Shown in pieces: positions 1-10,100 of a stretch of 64,000 bases of DNA (position 1 is its first letter; every line of letters starts with the position of its first letter). The position numbers and the translations under genes were made by a program. The DNA lies in the NCBI RefSeq assembly GCF_000478195.2, contig NZ_AUZM01000017.1, positions 38,025-102,024 of the forward strand, in the 5' to 3' direction. The DNA is from Lyngbya aestuarii BL J. Its GTDB lineage: Bacteria; Cyanobacteriota; Cyanobacteriia; Cyanobacteriales; Microcoleaceae. Below the pieces are notes generated by a model. That model worked only from the letters and a program-made list of their open reading frames with translations. It had not been told where the DNA came from and made no database searches.

Positions 1-2
1 CC

Positions 3-476
3 ATGATTCGACTAATTACCCCCGATGACACAGCAGCGCTCATCGCCCTAGCTAAAGACACAATTAGCTTTAAACCAAACGAACTTGAGGAACTGGGTAA
101 AATGTTCTCCGACTACTTCAATAGTAATAGCGATGACATCTGCATCACCGACGAAGATAATGGGCTGGTGGGAGTAGCCTACTGCACCCCCGAACACATG
201 ACCAACGGGACTTGGAACCTGCTGTTGATCGCCATCCACCCCAACTATCAGGGACAAGGACGGGGTACTGCATTGCTGCGCCAGGTTGAGCAAACGTTGA
301 CGAGGCGAGGTGAGCGTATACTATTGGTGGAAACTTCAGGATTACCCAGTTTCGAGCGCACACGAGCATTCTACCGCAAATGTAGCTACGATGAAGAAGC
401 ACGAATTCGCGACTTCTACGATGTTGGCGACGATCAGATTGTTTACCGCAAGGTGTTGGCTAACCCGTTGAATTGA
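3..476 (+). CDS. GNAT-family N-acetyltransferase
   Basis: Predicted cytoplasmic acetyl-CoA-dependent acetyltransferase of 157 residues, the usual size for a single GNAT domain. The acetyl-CoA pyrophosphate-binding motif A is clear around residues 83-92 (QGQGRGTALL), preceded by the beta-4 strand LLLIAIHP. The C-terminal part, with ERTRAFYRKCSY and a following hydrophobic strand, fits motif B. The substrate cannot be read from sequence. Only two bases precede the ATG, so the true start could lie outside the window. It ends 67 bases before chlI in the same direction but has no obvious functional link to it. Family assignment is firm; function is open. Confidence 0.85.
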   Translation: MIRLITPDDTAALIALAKDTISFKPNELEELGKMFSDYFNSNSDDICITDEDNGLVGVAYCTPEHMTNGTWNLLLIAIHPNYQGQGRGTALLRQVEQTLTRRGERILLVETSGLPSFERTRAFYRKCSYDEEARIRDFYDVGDDQIVYRKVLANPLN

Positions 477-543
477 TAAACCCGTCCCTACACAAATATG
501 AGACAATATAGAACGGTACATCGGAATAGAGAATTGAAAAACT

Positions 544-1647
544 GTGAGTTCAACCGTCGTCACGACTGAAAATTCAAAATCAACAGCTAGCCTAGCCCGT
601 CGTGCTGTTTTTCCCTTCACCGCAATTGTCGGTCAGGAAGAAATGAAACTGGCGTTGCTGCTGAATGTGATTGACCCCAAAATCGGTGGTGTGATGATTA
701 TGGGCGATCGCGGAACGGGCAAATCGACCACCATTCGGGCTTTAGCTGACTTATTACCCGAAATAGAGATCGTTGCAGATGACCCCTTCAACAGTCATCC
801 AGATGACCCAGAATTGATGAGTGATGAAGTCCGTCAGCGAGTCTTCGAGCAACAATCAGTTCCCGTCGCGCGTAAAAAAGTCTCGATGGTTGATTTACCG
901 TTGGGGGCGACGGAAGATCGGGTTTGTGGCACCATTGACATTGAGAAAGCCTTAGCCGAAGGGGTAAAAGCTTTTGAACCGGGTTTGTTGGCGAAAGCCA
1001 ATCGCGGTATCCTCTACGTCGATGAGGTGAACCTGTTAGATGATCACTTGGTTGATGTATTATTAGATTCGGCCGCCAGTGGTTGGAATACCGTTGAACG
1101 CGAAGGTATCTCGATTCGTCACCCGGCGAGGTTTGTATTAGTCGGTTCAGGAAACCCCGAAGAAGGAGAATTACGCCCTCAACTGTTAGACCGTTTTGGA
1201 ATGCACGCCGAAATTCGCACGGTAAAAGAACCGAATTTGCGCGTTCAAATCGTTGAACAACGCACTGCTTTTGACGGCGCTCCGAACGAATTTCTCGCTC
1301 AGTATGTCAGCGATCAAGAAAAGCTCCAACAGACGATTATTGAGGCTCAACAAAGACTTTCTTCTGTTGAAATTAGCCATGATTTTCGCGTGAATATTTC
1401 TCAAGTTTGTGCAGAACTTGATGTTGATGGGTTGCGAGGTGATATTGTTACTAACCGCGCCGCTAAAGCGATAGCCGCCTTTGAGGGTCGAACAGAAGTA
1501 ACTGTCGAAGATATTGGTCGGGTAATTACCCTGTGCTTGCGTCATCGTCTGCGAAAAGATCCCTTAGAATCAATTGATTCCGGATACAAAGTGCAGAAGG
1601 TTTTCCGTCAAGTATTTGGTTTACCCGAACCCGAGGATGGTAATTAA
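544..1647 (+). CDS. chlI: Magnesium chelatase ATPase subunit I
   Basis: AAA+ ATPase subunit of Mg-protoporphyrin IX chelatase, the first committed step of chlorophyll synthesis, working with ChlD and ChlH. The 367-residue length matches cyanobacterial ChlI. Walker A (GDRGTGKST) lies near residue 54, Walker B ([10 protein letters not shown]) near residue 155, and the sensor stretch [21 protein letters not shown] near residue 200, all characteristic of ChlI/BchI. The start is a GTG at 544 and the protein begins SSTVVTTEN before the conserved [13 protein letters not shown]. No chlD or chlH is nearby, which is normal in cyanobacteria. A GCGATCGC site falls inside the Walker A region. Identification is secure. 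Confidence 0.96.
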   Translation: MSSTVVTTENSKSTASLARRAVFPFTAIVGQEEMKLALLLNVIDPKIGGVMIMGDRGTGKSTTIRALADLLPEIEIVADDPFNSHPDDPELMSDEVRQRVFEQQSVPVARKKVSMVDLPLGATEDRVCGTIDIEKALAEGVKAFEPGLLAKANRGILYVDEVNLLDDHLVDVLLDSAASGWNTVEREGISIRHPARFVLVGSGNPEEGELRPQLLDRFGMHAEIRTVKEPNLRVQIVEQRTAFDGAPNEFLAQYVSDQEKLQQTIIEAQQRLSSVEISHDFRVNISQVCAELDVDGLRGDIVTNRAAKAIAAFEGRTEVTVEDIGRVITLCLRHRLRKDPLESIDSGYKVQKVFRQVFGLPEPEDGN

Positions 1648-1703
1648 TTGAAAAGGTTTAAGGGTTAGAAATTGGAACTTTAACCTAGAACAAATCCTAA
1701 CCC

Positions 1704-2213
1704 ATGCAAAGACGTATTATTGGATTTGATCCTGGACTTGCAACTTTGGGCTTTGGTGTGATTCATTGTCAAAATAAAAGGGAACGGGGTGGCAATTATC
1801 CCGTTTCTTTAATTGATTTTGGAGTGATTAAAACACCTGCCCATCAAGAAATGGGAAAGCGTCTTTGTACAATTTATGAGGATTTACACACCTTAATTGA
1901 ACAGTTTAAACCTGATTTGGCGGTAGCTGAAAAATTGTTTTTTTATCGGATGGGAAATGTGATTTCTGTCGCGCAGGCTAGAGGGATTTTAATGTTAGTT
2001 TTAGCCCAGGAAAAAATTCCCCTAGTTGAGTTTGCTCCGCCTCAAGTTAAACAAGCGTTAACCGGATATGGTAACGCCAATAAAGTTGAGGTACAAAATG
2101 CCGTCGCCCGTGAGTTAGACTTAGAGAAAATTCCCAAACCTGATGATGCAGCCGATGCTTTGGCGGTTGCTTTAACGGCTTGGTTTGATGATGACATCGT
2201 TCCCAAGCAATAA
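1704..2213 (+). CDS. ruvC: Holliday junction resolvase RuvC
   Basis: Crossover-junction endonuclease that cleaves Holliday junctions after RuvAB branch migration. The 169-residue protein carries the four acidic catalytic residues of the RNase H-like fold: D9 in [11 protein letters not shown]76 in AVAEKLFF, and D148 and D151 in [13 protein letters not shown]. The KxxTGxGxAxK-like segment ([16 protein letters not shown]) near residue 117 is also present. ATG start at 1704. It lies 56 bases after chlI and 28 bases before the next small gene, so the three could be co-transcribed. Chromosomal function is inferred from the intact active site. Confidence 0.95.
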   Translation: MQRRIIGFDPGLATLGFGVIHCQNKRERGGNYPVSLIDFGVIKTPAHQEMGKRLCTIYEDLHTLIEQFKPDLAVAEKLFFYRMGNVISVAQARGILMLVLAQEKIPLVEFAPPQVKQALTGYGNANKVEVQNAVARELDLEKIPKPDDAADALAVALTAWFDDDIVPKQ

Positions 2214-2241
2214 AATAGAAAAAAATATCAATTTAGGATAG

Positions 2242-2622
2242 ATGGTTATTTTAACTTCTCAAGAAATTGCTCAATTTCGTTCACAACTTTCTGAATATTC
2301 CCAAGCATTAGAAGCGTTGGATACGATAGAAGACTGTGAAGGTGATATCGAAGATGCGGCTATTTCCATCGCGATTCAAGTTGGACAAATGCCCACAACT
2401 TCCGATAATTGGTTAGCGGGTGTGGCAAAACGGTATCGGGTAACAATTTGTGATCAAGAATATCGTGACGAACTGTTGCAAGGTAATATTAGTAAAATAG
2501 TCGGGCATTTAATCGAACAAAATACTTGTCCACAACTGTTAGTCACTCCTGTGGTTATTTATGCTGTCAAAACAGGAATTAATCAATTCTGTGAACCCTT
2601 AGAATACAAATTGTCTTCTTAA
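2242..2622 (+). CDS. Small conserved cyanobacterial protein of unknown function
   Basis: A 126-residue soluble protein beginning MVILTSQEIAQFRSQL, preceded by an AGGAT-like ribosome site. It is acidic in its first half (EDCEGDIEDAA) and has a compact C-terminal part ending with CEPLEYKLSS. No signal peptide, membrane segment or catalytic motif is visible. I recall similar small proteins in other cyanobacteria but cannot name a characterised family. It follows ruvC by 28 bases and is probably in the same transcript. A TTGACA-type promoter for the next gene begins about 45 bases after its stop. Confidence 0.7.
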   Translation: MVILTSQEIAQFRSQLSEYSQALEALDTIEDCEGDIEDAAISIAIQVGQMPTTSDNWLAGVAKRYRVTICDQEYRDELLQGNISKIVGHLIEQNTCPQLLVTPVVIYAVKTGINQFCEPLEYKLSS

Positions 2623-2667
2623 AGAATGACAACAACACAAAGTTAACCAAAACTTAGTTTAAAGCTC

Positions 2668-2697
2668 TTGACATAAAATCAGTTTATCCCCTAAAAT
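2668..2697 (+). promoter_or_regulatory. Sigma-70-type promoter for the deacetylase lipoprotein gene
   Basis: A TTGACA box at 2668-2673 is followed after 18 bases by TAAAAT at 2692-2697. The predicted start near 2704 gives a leader of about 100 bases before the GTG at 2808. Both boxes are close to consensus; activity is inferred. Confidence 0.5.
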
Positions 2698-2807
2698 ACA
2701 CATCAAAGTTAACCCTTAAAGAAAAGGCGTTAATGTCTTTTTAATGTCCAAATTAAAGAAACCTTTCTAATGGGTGTTCTAGGTGTTCTACAAAGGGGTG
2801 TAATGGG

Positions 2808-4439
2808 GTGATAAAATTTAAGTTAAATTTCAATTTCAAGTTAAACCTATGGAATCAAGGCCTAGTTTACTGCGGTTTATTCCTCTCACTTTCCGCCTGT
2901 ACAACCTCATCAACAGTTTCTCCTCAACAAACAGAAACACCAACAACAAATCCCGATAAAATTGTTGAAGTTATCCCAACATTTGAAGCTAAACTTGTTA
3001 ACGAAAAAGGCGGATATTATTGTTCAGATGGTCAAACCGCCTTCGGGCCAGTCACCCAAAAAATGATCAAAAAATGTGTAGACTGGGGAGGTGGAAGTGC
3101 TTGTAATAATACTTACTGGTCAGAAACACTCTTTCTCAAAGCCTACGGAAATGGACAATGCCCAGACGGTTCTCGCCTCAACTCTGTTACAGGTTACTGT
3201 GTAGAAGGTCAAAATGCAATCGGCCCTTTTCCTCAACAATTAGTAACAGCTTGTAGCAACGCAGATGGGGGAAACTCTTGTAAATCTCATCGTTGGAATA
3301 CTCGTTTATTATATAATCTTTTAAGAAACGAAGAATTAATTAAAGCACCGGAAACGCCGCCCCAATTTGTTTTGTTAGCCTTTGATGGTTCGAGTTCTTT
3401 AGAGGCTTGGAATAAATCACGAAAATTTGCCAAAACCTTAGAACAAAAAGGCATCAATTTACGCTTTACTTATTTTATCAGTGCCGTTTATTTTGTCAAC
3501 AACGAAAATCGCAAACTCTACGACGCACCAGCCGGAAAAGGTCGCGGACGTTCAGCCATTGGTTGGGGCGGTTCAGCCGATGACATTCAAAAACGACTCG
3601 AACAAGTCAATTTAGTTTATCTTGAAGGACATGAAATTGCTTCCCATGCAGTCGGTCATTTTAACGGCAATAACTGGAGTGAAGCTGACTGGAAAAAAGA
3701 GTTTGAATACTTTGATAAATTCATTTTTGACGCTTATAAAATCAATGGTTTAACAGGTCGCCTTGCCTTTGAGAGAAGTGCAATTGAAGGGTTTCGCGCA
3801 CCCGAATTAGGAACCGGTCCCGGTTTATTTCGCACCTTAGAAAAACAAGGATTTCGCTATGATACCAGTCGCACAAACCAAGCCAACTATTGGCCGCAAA
3901 AACAAAATGGAGTTTGGAATTTTCCCTTAGCCAGTATAACGACAGCTTTAACAAAAAAAAGTTTACTGTCAATGGACTACAACTTTTATTATCTTCACTC
4001 AAAAGCAAAATCTAACCCGAGTAACGCAAAATATTATGAGGAGGATATGTTCAAAAGCTATATGAACTATTTTGAGAAGAACTATAAAGGAAATCGCGCC
4101 CCGCTACACATCGGACATCACTTTTCGGCTTGGAATAATGGTGCCTATTGGAATGCTTTATTTCGGTTTGCAGAAGCGGTTTGTGGTCAACCTGATGTGC
4201 AATGTGTGACTTATCGTGAACTAGCTGACTTTATGGATATGTTAACACCGACTCAAATTGCAGCTTATCAGAAAGGCAGTTTTCCGAAAGTTATAGCGGA
4301 TAAGAGTCCTCAAACAAACCCCGTAAAAGTAGAAGAAATTCAACCCGAACTCTGTCAAGTTTCAGAGCCAATTGGAAATCAAACTAAACAACAGAAATTG
4401 ACACCAATCTCCCGTCTTAATAATGGGGTTTTAGATTAA
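2808..4439 (+). CDS. Exported lipoprotein with NodB-like polysaccharide deacetylase domain
   Basis: A 543-residue predicted lipoprotein. A hydrophobic N-terminus ends in the lipobox LSAC, placing the lipidated Cys at residue 31. Residues 60-170 hold two Cys-rich modules with identical spacing (C72-C90-C99 and C131-C149-C158). From residue 185 a NodB-type fold is recognisable: FVLLAFDG (D193), then SHAVGHF (H280 and H284) as the second metal motif, then GFRAPELG near residue 345 and LHIGHHFSAWN near residue 425. Motif 1 has a single Asp followed by Gly-Ser rather than the usual paired Asp, so a different metal or substrate preference is possible. The start is GTG; the upstream in-frame ATG option is blocked by a stop. 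The 3' end overlaps the convergent pentapeptide gene by 23 bases. Confidence 0.8.
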   Translation: MIKFKLNFNFKLNLWNQGLVYCGLFLSLSACTTSSTVSPQQTETPTTNPDKIVEVIPTFEAKLVNEKGGYYCSDGQTAFGPVTQKMIKKCVDWGGGSACNNTYWSETLFLKAYGNGQCPDGSRLNSVTGYCVEGQNAIGPFPQQLVTACSNADGGNSCKSHRWNTRLLYNLLRNEELIKAPETPPQFVLLAFDGSSSLEAWNKSRKFAKTLEQKGINLRFTYFISAVYFVNNENRKLYDAPAGKGRGRSAIGWGGSADDIQKRLEQVNLVYLEGHEIASHAVGHFNGNNWSEADWKKEFEYFDKFIFDAYKINGLTGRLAFERSAIEGFRAPELGTGPGLFRTLEKQGFRYDTSRTNQANYWPQKQNGVWNFPLASITTALTKKSLLSMDYNFYYLHSKAKSNPSNAKYYEEDMFKSYMNYFEKNYKGNRAPLHIGHHFSAWNNGAYWNALFRFAEAVCGQPDVQCVTYRELADFMDMLTPTQIAAYQKGSFPKVIADKSPQTNPVKVEEIQPELCQVSEPIGNQTKQQKLTPISRLNNGVLD

Positions 4440-5991
4440 GCTGTTGGCGAAAATCCTCATTATATTCAGCTTCCCAATAAAATTGAGCCGATTTAATTTG
4501 TAACGGGTTGAGAATTTCGACATCACTGAGATTGGCGTGTTTGAGGTTGGCGTTTTGAAAATTTGCATTTTTGAGATGAACCCCTCGAAGGTTGGAACCT
4601 TTGAGGTTAGCATCTTGAAAATTTGCATCTTGAAAATCCGTGTTAAATAGATTGTCAAGGCAATAAAAATCTACTCGAATTAAAATAGCTTGATAAAATT
4701 GAGTTTGATTTAAACACGCTCCACACAAATTAGCATCGGTTAAATTCGCGCCCTGAAAGTTGGCTTGAGCTAAATTCGCCACTTCTAAATTACCTCGTTC
4801 TAAGTTAACCCCTTGAAGTTGAGCGTTTTGGAGTTTGGCTTCTCTTAAGTTAGCCTTCATTAAGTTAGCATCGGTTAAATTCGCGCCTTGTAGGATAGCC
4901 TGTTGTAAATTCGCCCCTTGTAAATTCGCGCCTTGTAAGTTCACTGCTCGTAAATTCGCCCGAGTTAAATTCGCCCCTTGTAAATCTGCTTCCCGAAGAT
5001 TTTGAACCTCTCGTAAATGGTTAGTTCTAACTAAATAGGCTTGACGCAAGTTCGCACCTTTTAAATTCGCACCTTGCAATTCTACGCCCATAAAATCTGC
5101 TTGTTCAAAGTTCGCTTCAATGAGGTTCGCATCCGTAAGATTCGCTTCAGATAAAATCGTCTGTTTGAGATGGGCACCCCGTAAATTAACGCCTTGAAAA
5201 TCCACACTAGAAAGGTTAGCTTGTGCAAATTTCGCTTTTCGTACAGAATAGGCTTGTTTGAGATGGCTTCCTTGCAAGTTAGCCCCTTGAAAGTCTGTAC
5301 ATTTGAGGTTTGCACCTGTTAAGTTAGCACCGCTGAGATTTGCGCCGGTGAAGTTAGTTTCATGGAGATTTGCGCCTTGGAGGTCAGCACCTTGCAAGTT
5401 GGCTCCACTGAGGTTAGCATGACTAAGGCTAGCTCCTTGTAAGTTAGCACCTTCTAAGTTGGCTTCAACTAAATTAGCGCCAGATAGATTAATCTCTTTG
5501 AGGTAAGCTTGAGAAATATCGAGTCCATCGAGAGAAACACCTTCATTATTGAGGTCTTGCAGGGCTTTCAGTCGCGCTCGACTGGCGAAAACTCCCGATG
5601 TGGCGGTACTGTCAACAACCTGCCATGCTTCATAAATTGCCCGTTTTCGGCGTTTACGACTTTCGAGTAAATATAAAGCTGCAACCGTAGAAATGCTGAA
5701 GCTTTCTACATGGTCAACAGTAATTAGAGAAAGAACTTCCTGAGTGATACAGTGTAAAGCTGTGTCTTGTACCTGACAAATCGTTTCACCTGCAACCCAG
5801 TTTTCAACACGGTTGACAAACAGCAGACCAATATAAGCAATCACCAACGCCAGGTAAATCCGAAACCACAGACATTTATCAAAGGAACGAAATAAAGGCG
5901 AGCGGGCTTGAATATTTTTCCACTGATACCACTTTACACGTTCAGGTCGCTTCAAGGTCATACTAGATTTTACTGCCTCAAAAGAAGTCAC
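4417..5991 (-). CDS. Pentapeptide-repeat protein with N-terminal membrane segment
   Basis: A 524-residue protein. Residues 40-65 ([19 protein letters not shown]) form a likely transmembrane helix and a second weakly hydrophobic stretch follows near residue 95. A short basic region ([14 protein letters not shown]) comes before the repeats. From about residue 150 to 500 the chain is dominated by A(N/D)LxX pentapeptides such as [10 protein letters not shown], giving a right-handed quadrilateral beta-helix. The repeat run is interrupted by short non-consensus stretches with YLVR/YSVR. Function of this type in cyanobacteria is mostly unknown; structural or protein-binding roles are likely. The gene is convergent with, and overlaps, the deacetylase gene. 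Confidence 0.88.
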   Translation of the reverse strand: MTSFEAVKSSMTLKRPERVKWYQWKNIQARSPLFRSFDKCLWFRIYLALVIAYIGLLFVNRVENWVAGETICQVQDTALHCITQEVLSLITVDHVESFSISTVAALYLLESRKRRKRAIYEAWQVVDSTATSGVFASRARLKALQDLNNEGVSLDGLDISQAYLKEINLSGANLVEANLEGANLQGASLSHANLSGANLQGADLQGANLHETNFTGANLSGANLTGANLKCTDFQGANLQGSHLKQAYSVRKAKFAQANLSSVDFQGVNLRGAHLKQTILSEANLTDANLIEANFEQADFMGVELQGANLKGANLRQAYLVRTNHLREVQNLREADLQGANLTRANLRAVNLQGANLQGANLQQAILQGANLTDANLMKANLREAKLQNAQLQGVNLERGNLEVANLAQANFQGANLTDANLCGACLNQTQFYQAILIRVDFYCLDNLFNTDFQDANFQDANLKGSNLRGVHLKNANFQNANLKHANLSDVEILNPLQIKSAQFYWEAEYNEDFRQQLNLKPHY

Positions 5992-6048
5992 GAGTTGACG
6001 ACAACCCGTGCTTTTTCAAATCTTAACCGAATTAGCGTAAATTTATTC

Positions 6049-6810
6049 TTACCATAAACCGCGAACAGGTGTACCATTAGGCGGTTCAGAAGGTTGAGAC
6101 GGTTGGGGTTGAGGCGGTTGCGGGGGTTGACTTCCCACCGCTACACAACTTCCATAAAGCCGTTTACAAATTTCATCTATTTTATCTTGGTCGGGTAACG
6201 GATTTTGATACCCTCGAAATAACGGCCCGGTAATAATGGCTTCGTATTCTTGTTTAGTTATCTGTTCAATCGTAATATCAGCGAGTGCTAAACCTTGGGT
6301 TAACCCCGCTACTCTCTGTCCACCTGAAATCACTAGGGCGTTGGGGTCGTCGGGGTTGTCTTGGAGAGCGAGTTGAATTTGACCTTCTAACACCGTAATT
6401 GTACCAATTCCGTCTTCATCAGCACTCATCAAATAAGTCGTTCCTTGAACACCAACAGCAAACCCTGAAAGACACCCATTCGCGGGGCCAGAAGCCACTA
6501 CAACCCCTTGTTGAACTTCAATACACTGACCCACAACAATCGAAGAATTTTCGGTCATTCGTCCCGACGCGCCTGTATTAAAGTCAAGTTGCGCCCGGGC
6601 TTGTTCGGTACGAACTTCTTCGCCTAAAGCCGCATCATCGTTTTCTTGGGCGACTTGGTTCTCGATAAAAACTTCGTTGTTATCTCCAAGAATTTCTGTT
6701 AATATTGCTATGTCTATTTGTGCAATCGCTGGAATAGCAGCAAGCGTGATTGTTAAGGCGACTCCTAAACTACCAAAACCAGATTTTATTGATTTGACTG
6801 AACTCCTCAT
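6049..6810 (-). CDS. Secreted FecR-like domain protein
   Basis: A 253-residue exported protein with an N-terminal signal peptide (hydrophobic LGVALTITLAAIPAIAQ, probable cleavage after AIAQ near residue 31). The central part, with VGVQGTTYLMSADEDGIGT and TVLEGQIQLA near residues 120-150, resembles the FecR fold (GVRGT and VxEGxV motifs), a domain of periplasmic signalling or surface proteins. The region before it (ARAQLDFNTGASGRM) fits the preceding strands. The C-terminus is Pro-rich (QPPQPPQPQPSQPSEPP). No partner sigma factor or TonB receptor lies nearby, so a stand-alone envelope role is more likely than iron signalling. A strong purine-rich ribosome site (GGAGAGAGGAG) precedes the ATG. 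Confidence 0.75.
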   Translation of the reverse strand: MRSSVKSIKSGFGSLGVALTITLAAIPAIAQIDIAILTEILGDNNEVFIENQVAQENDDAALGEEVRTEQARAQLDFNTGASGRMTENSSIVVGQCIEVQQGVVVASGPANGCLSGFAVGVQGTTYLMSADEDGIGTITVLEGQIQLALQDNPDDPNALVISGGQRVAGLTQGLALADITIEQITKQEYEAIITGPLFRGYQNPLPDQDKIDEICKRLYGSCVAVGSQPPQPPQPQPSQPSEPPNGTPVRGLW

Positions 6811-7170
6811 CTCCTCTCTCCTTTCTTTATAAATGATTAACTCATGGGTCGATGAACTTTTCCATGCAAAGGTCAGTATTTCGGGATAGTTTATCTCCTT
6901 CAGTAATAAATTAAAAGATTATCGGACAATACAAATTTTATTCTATAGTTTAGGAGTTCAGAAATAATTGTCATTGGTGAGTGGAACGAAGAATCTCTAA
7001 AACACGGACGTTTGACTCCGAGTAACAGGATAACCGATAACAGATAACTGAAAAATGAGGTGTTAAGTCAGAAGACCGAACACCTCATTGATTTTAGACA
7101 AGTTGTGACGAGAGGGGTTTTCTCACCTCCCCAGTTAAACTAGGAAGGATGAGAGAGTAGTGGCTAACCG
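6811..7170. other. Gene-free spacer between FecR-like and giant repeat genes
   Basis: About 360 bases without a supported gene. It holds the upstream region of the FecR-like gene (minus strand) and, at 7051-7089, a terminator-like hairpin for the giant repeat gene. Nothing else convincing was seen. Confidence 0.6.
7051..7089 (-). terminator. Rho-independent terminator of the giant repeat gene
   Basis: A perfect 11-base inverted repeat, AATGAGGTGTT at 7054-7064 and AACACCTCATT at 7079-7089, with a 14-base loop. Read on the minus strand, it is followed by a run of T, and it lies about 80 bases past the stop of the 7171-12126 gene. Confidence 0.7.
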
Positions 7171-10100
7171 TTAAACAATTCCTTCAGAAGAATTAGTTGT
7201 CGTTCCAACAAAACCCTGGGAAACTTGATACTCAAAGGCTTGATAGAAGTTGATTTGAGTCACTTCTTTAACCCCGTAGAATTGAGTCAACTCTTGAGCA
7301 TTTCCGCTGATGAATTTATCCAACTCTAACTCAGGATTTTCAGTGAGGAAATCATCGCTATAGGGGTCAATACCCGCTTCTAAACCTGCACCGAAAGCAT
7401 ACTCAACAACTTCACGTTTGCTGATTTCAGTGAGTTGTTTACTGTAGAAGTTGGTGAGAACATCTCCATTTTCTGCGGTGTATTCATCGAGGTCATAAGA
7501 GTCATCAGTTTCAAATCCATCTTCGAGGAATTGACCCTGCATTTCACCGATTAACTCATCATCTTCAACCTCTCCGCTAGCATCAGTATCGAGTTCTGCT
7601 TTGTTGTCCTCAATTAACTGAGCATTTTCTTGTTTGAACCACTCCGTATCTAACAGAGAAGAAGTGCTGACTCCTTGGGTTTCGGTGTAGTTGAAAGCTT
7701 CTTCGTAGTTGAAAGAGTAAACCTGTTCAACCCGATAGTTTTCAACCAGTTCCTCACCCAAACCGCGATAGTAATCGAGTTTAACAAACTCTTTCACATC
7801 CAAACCAATTTCGGTCGCAGTTTCGAGGATGAAGGTCTTGACAACGGAAGTATCGAGTTCGGCAATTTGTTCTTCAGGAATCTCGAAGTGTTCAGCGATT
7901 TCTGACTTATACTCTCCGATAAATCCATGAACATCAACCGCAGACATTTCTAAGTTATTCGCCAAGCCGTAAGTTGAAGCGTGTTCAACAATTTGACTTT
8001 CGCTGAGTTCATTAACCGAGACACCGTAATTGGCTTCTAAAACAGATTGGTGAGTGGATTTGTAGAACTCGATATCGACTTCTTCTTCCGCTACAAACTT
8101 GCTGTACAAACCACCGACAACCATCTCAGAAGGAAGTTCTGCGACTTGTTCAACCGCTATTTCAAACCGTTCAGCGAGTTCATGTTTAAATTCTTCCTTC
8201 AGGTAGTCTTCATCGACGTATTCTAACGGGTTAATTCCGTTTTTCCATCCCTTACCGAACATGAACTTCATTAAGTCTTTATCGGGGATAGAAGCAACAT
8301 CAACATCTCCGTCTTCCATGTCGTCGGTGTCATCGATATTGTCACCTACGCCATCTTCCGACTCATCATCCATTTCCGACTCATCATCCATTTCCGACTC
8401 ATCATCCATTTCATCGGAATCATCATCCATTTCCGACTCATCATCCATTTCCGACTCATCATCCATTTCCGACTCATCATCCATTTCCGACTCATCATCC
8501 ATTTCCGACTCATCATCCATTTCCGACTCATCATCCATTTCCGACTCATCATCCATTTCCGACTCATCATCCATTTCAGAATCATCATCCATTTCGTGAT
8601 AGAACTCGGCGATTTGTTCAGCGTTATCTTTACGGTATTTATCGAGGTCGATAGCGCTGTATTGTACCTTCTCAACTTCAAGGATTTCTTTGAAGTCGCG
8701 ACTGAAGCCAATATCAATCACCTGTTTAACATCGAGTTGAGAGATATCGGTGACTTCAATTTCCAAGTCTGCAAATAATTGAGTTTGTTGTTCAGCAGTT
8801 AACTCGGAGATTTGATATTTCAGGTAGTGAACATCGAGGTTAGCGAAAGTCTCATCGAAACCATCGAGAATTTCCGCATCCGTCAGAGGAACAATTTCTC
8901 CCTTGAGAACATCCTCTTCAGAGACTTCGTAGAATGTGGCAATTTCGGTAGTCTCGGTTGTACGAATATATTCGTAATCAATTTCAGACTGAACCAGTTT
9001 GAGTTCGACACTTTGGAATGTTTCGCTTCCAGACAGTTGAACCAGTTGTTCAGCAGTAAGTGCTTCAACGCTAGCGACTTCAACTTCGAGGACTGTGCTA
9101 ATTTGTTCTAGGGTAACGGTTCCTGCTTCAACTAAGCCACTCAGTTGGAACTCAACGTAATTCTCGTCAACTTCAACTGATTTAGCGACAGTCTCAATAT
9201 CGAGTTGTTTGATGTATTCTAGAACATCCGCATCGGTAAAAGAAGTTTCTTCTGTTCCGTCATCGGTAGTTCCGTCATCGGTAGTTCCGTCATCGGTAGT
9301 TCCGTCGTCGGTAGTTCCGTCATCGGTAGTTCCGTCGTCGGTAGTTCCGTCATCGGTAGTTCCGTCGTCGGTAGTTCCGTCATCGGTGGTTCCATCGTCA
9401 GTGGTTCCGTCGTCGGTAGTTCCGTCATCGGTTCCATCATCCTCGGTTGAACCATCATCGGTTCCATCATCATCGGTTGAACCATCATCAGTTGGAGGTT
9501 CAACAGTATCATCACCTTCATCACCGACTGAAGAATCATCGCCTTCGTCTTCAGCAACATCATCGCCTTCGTCTTCCGCAACAAACGTTTCAATTTCAGT
9601 GGCGAAAGTTTCGCTGAAGTATTCAATAACTTGTGCTTCGGTGATTTCAGCATCCGCTTCTAAATCAAGAGCGGTAGTAATATCTTCACCGTAGACAGAG
9701 GTAACAAACTCTAAGTCAAACCCGGTTGGAACCAGTTCAACAGTGGTTTCTTCGCCGAGAAGTTCCTCGAACTCGCTATCAGAAATTAACTCAGCAACTT
9801 GTTCGTCAGTCAGACTATCAATATCCTCGACAGTCGTTAACTCAACCTCTAGAATTTCCGCAACACTGGTGAGATTTTCTTCAGTGATAACTTGATTGAG
9901 TTGATAGCGAACGAAGTCATAATTAATGTCTTGTTCTCCATGTTCAACACTGACAACGTTCGACTCTGTGAACCATTCTGTTGCTAATTCATCAGTGACT
10001 TCAGCTTCAGTAACTTCCGCATATTCAGCGATTGCCGTAACATTTGTTTCCGCTAAGAAATCGAGAATTTCAGTGTCGGAAACCATCACCACTTCTTCAC

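Noticed and set aside
8350..8598. CRISPR array
   Set aside because: The repeat units are contiguous with no unique spacers and are in frame within a coding sequence.
8261..9694. Long plus-strand frames rich in Ser or Val-Pro-Ser repeats
   Set aside because: They are the opposite-strand translations of the minisatellites in the giant gene; repeats with a multiple-of-three unit stay open on several frames.
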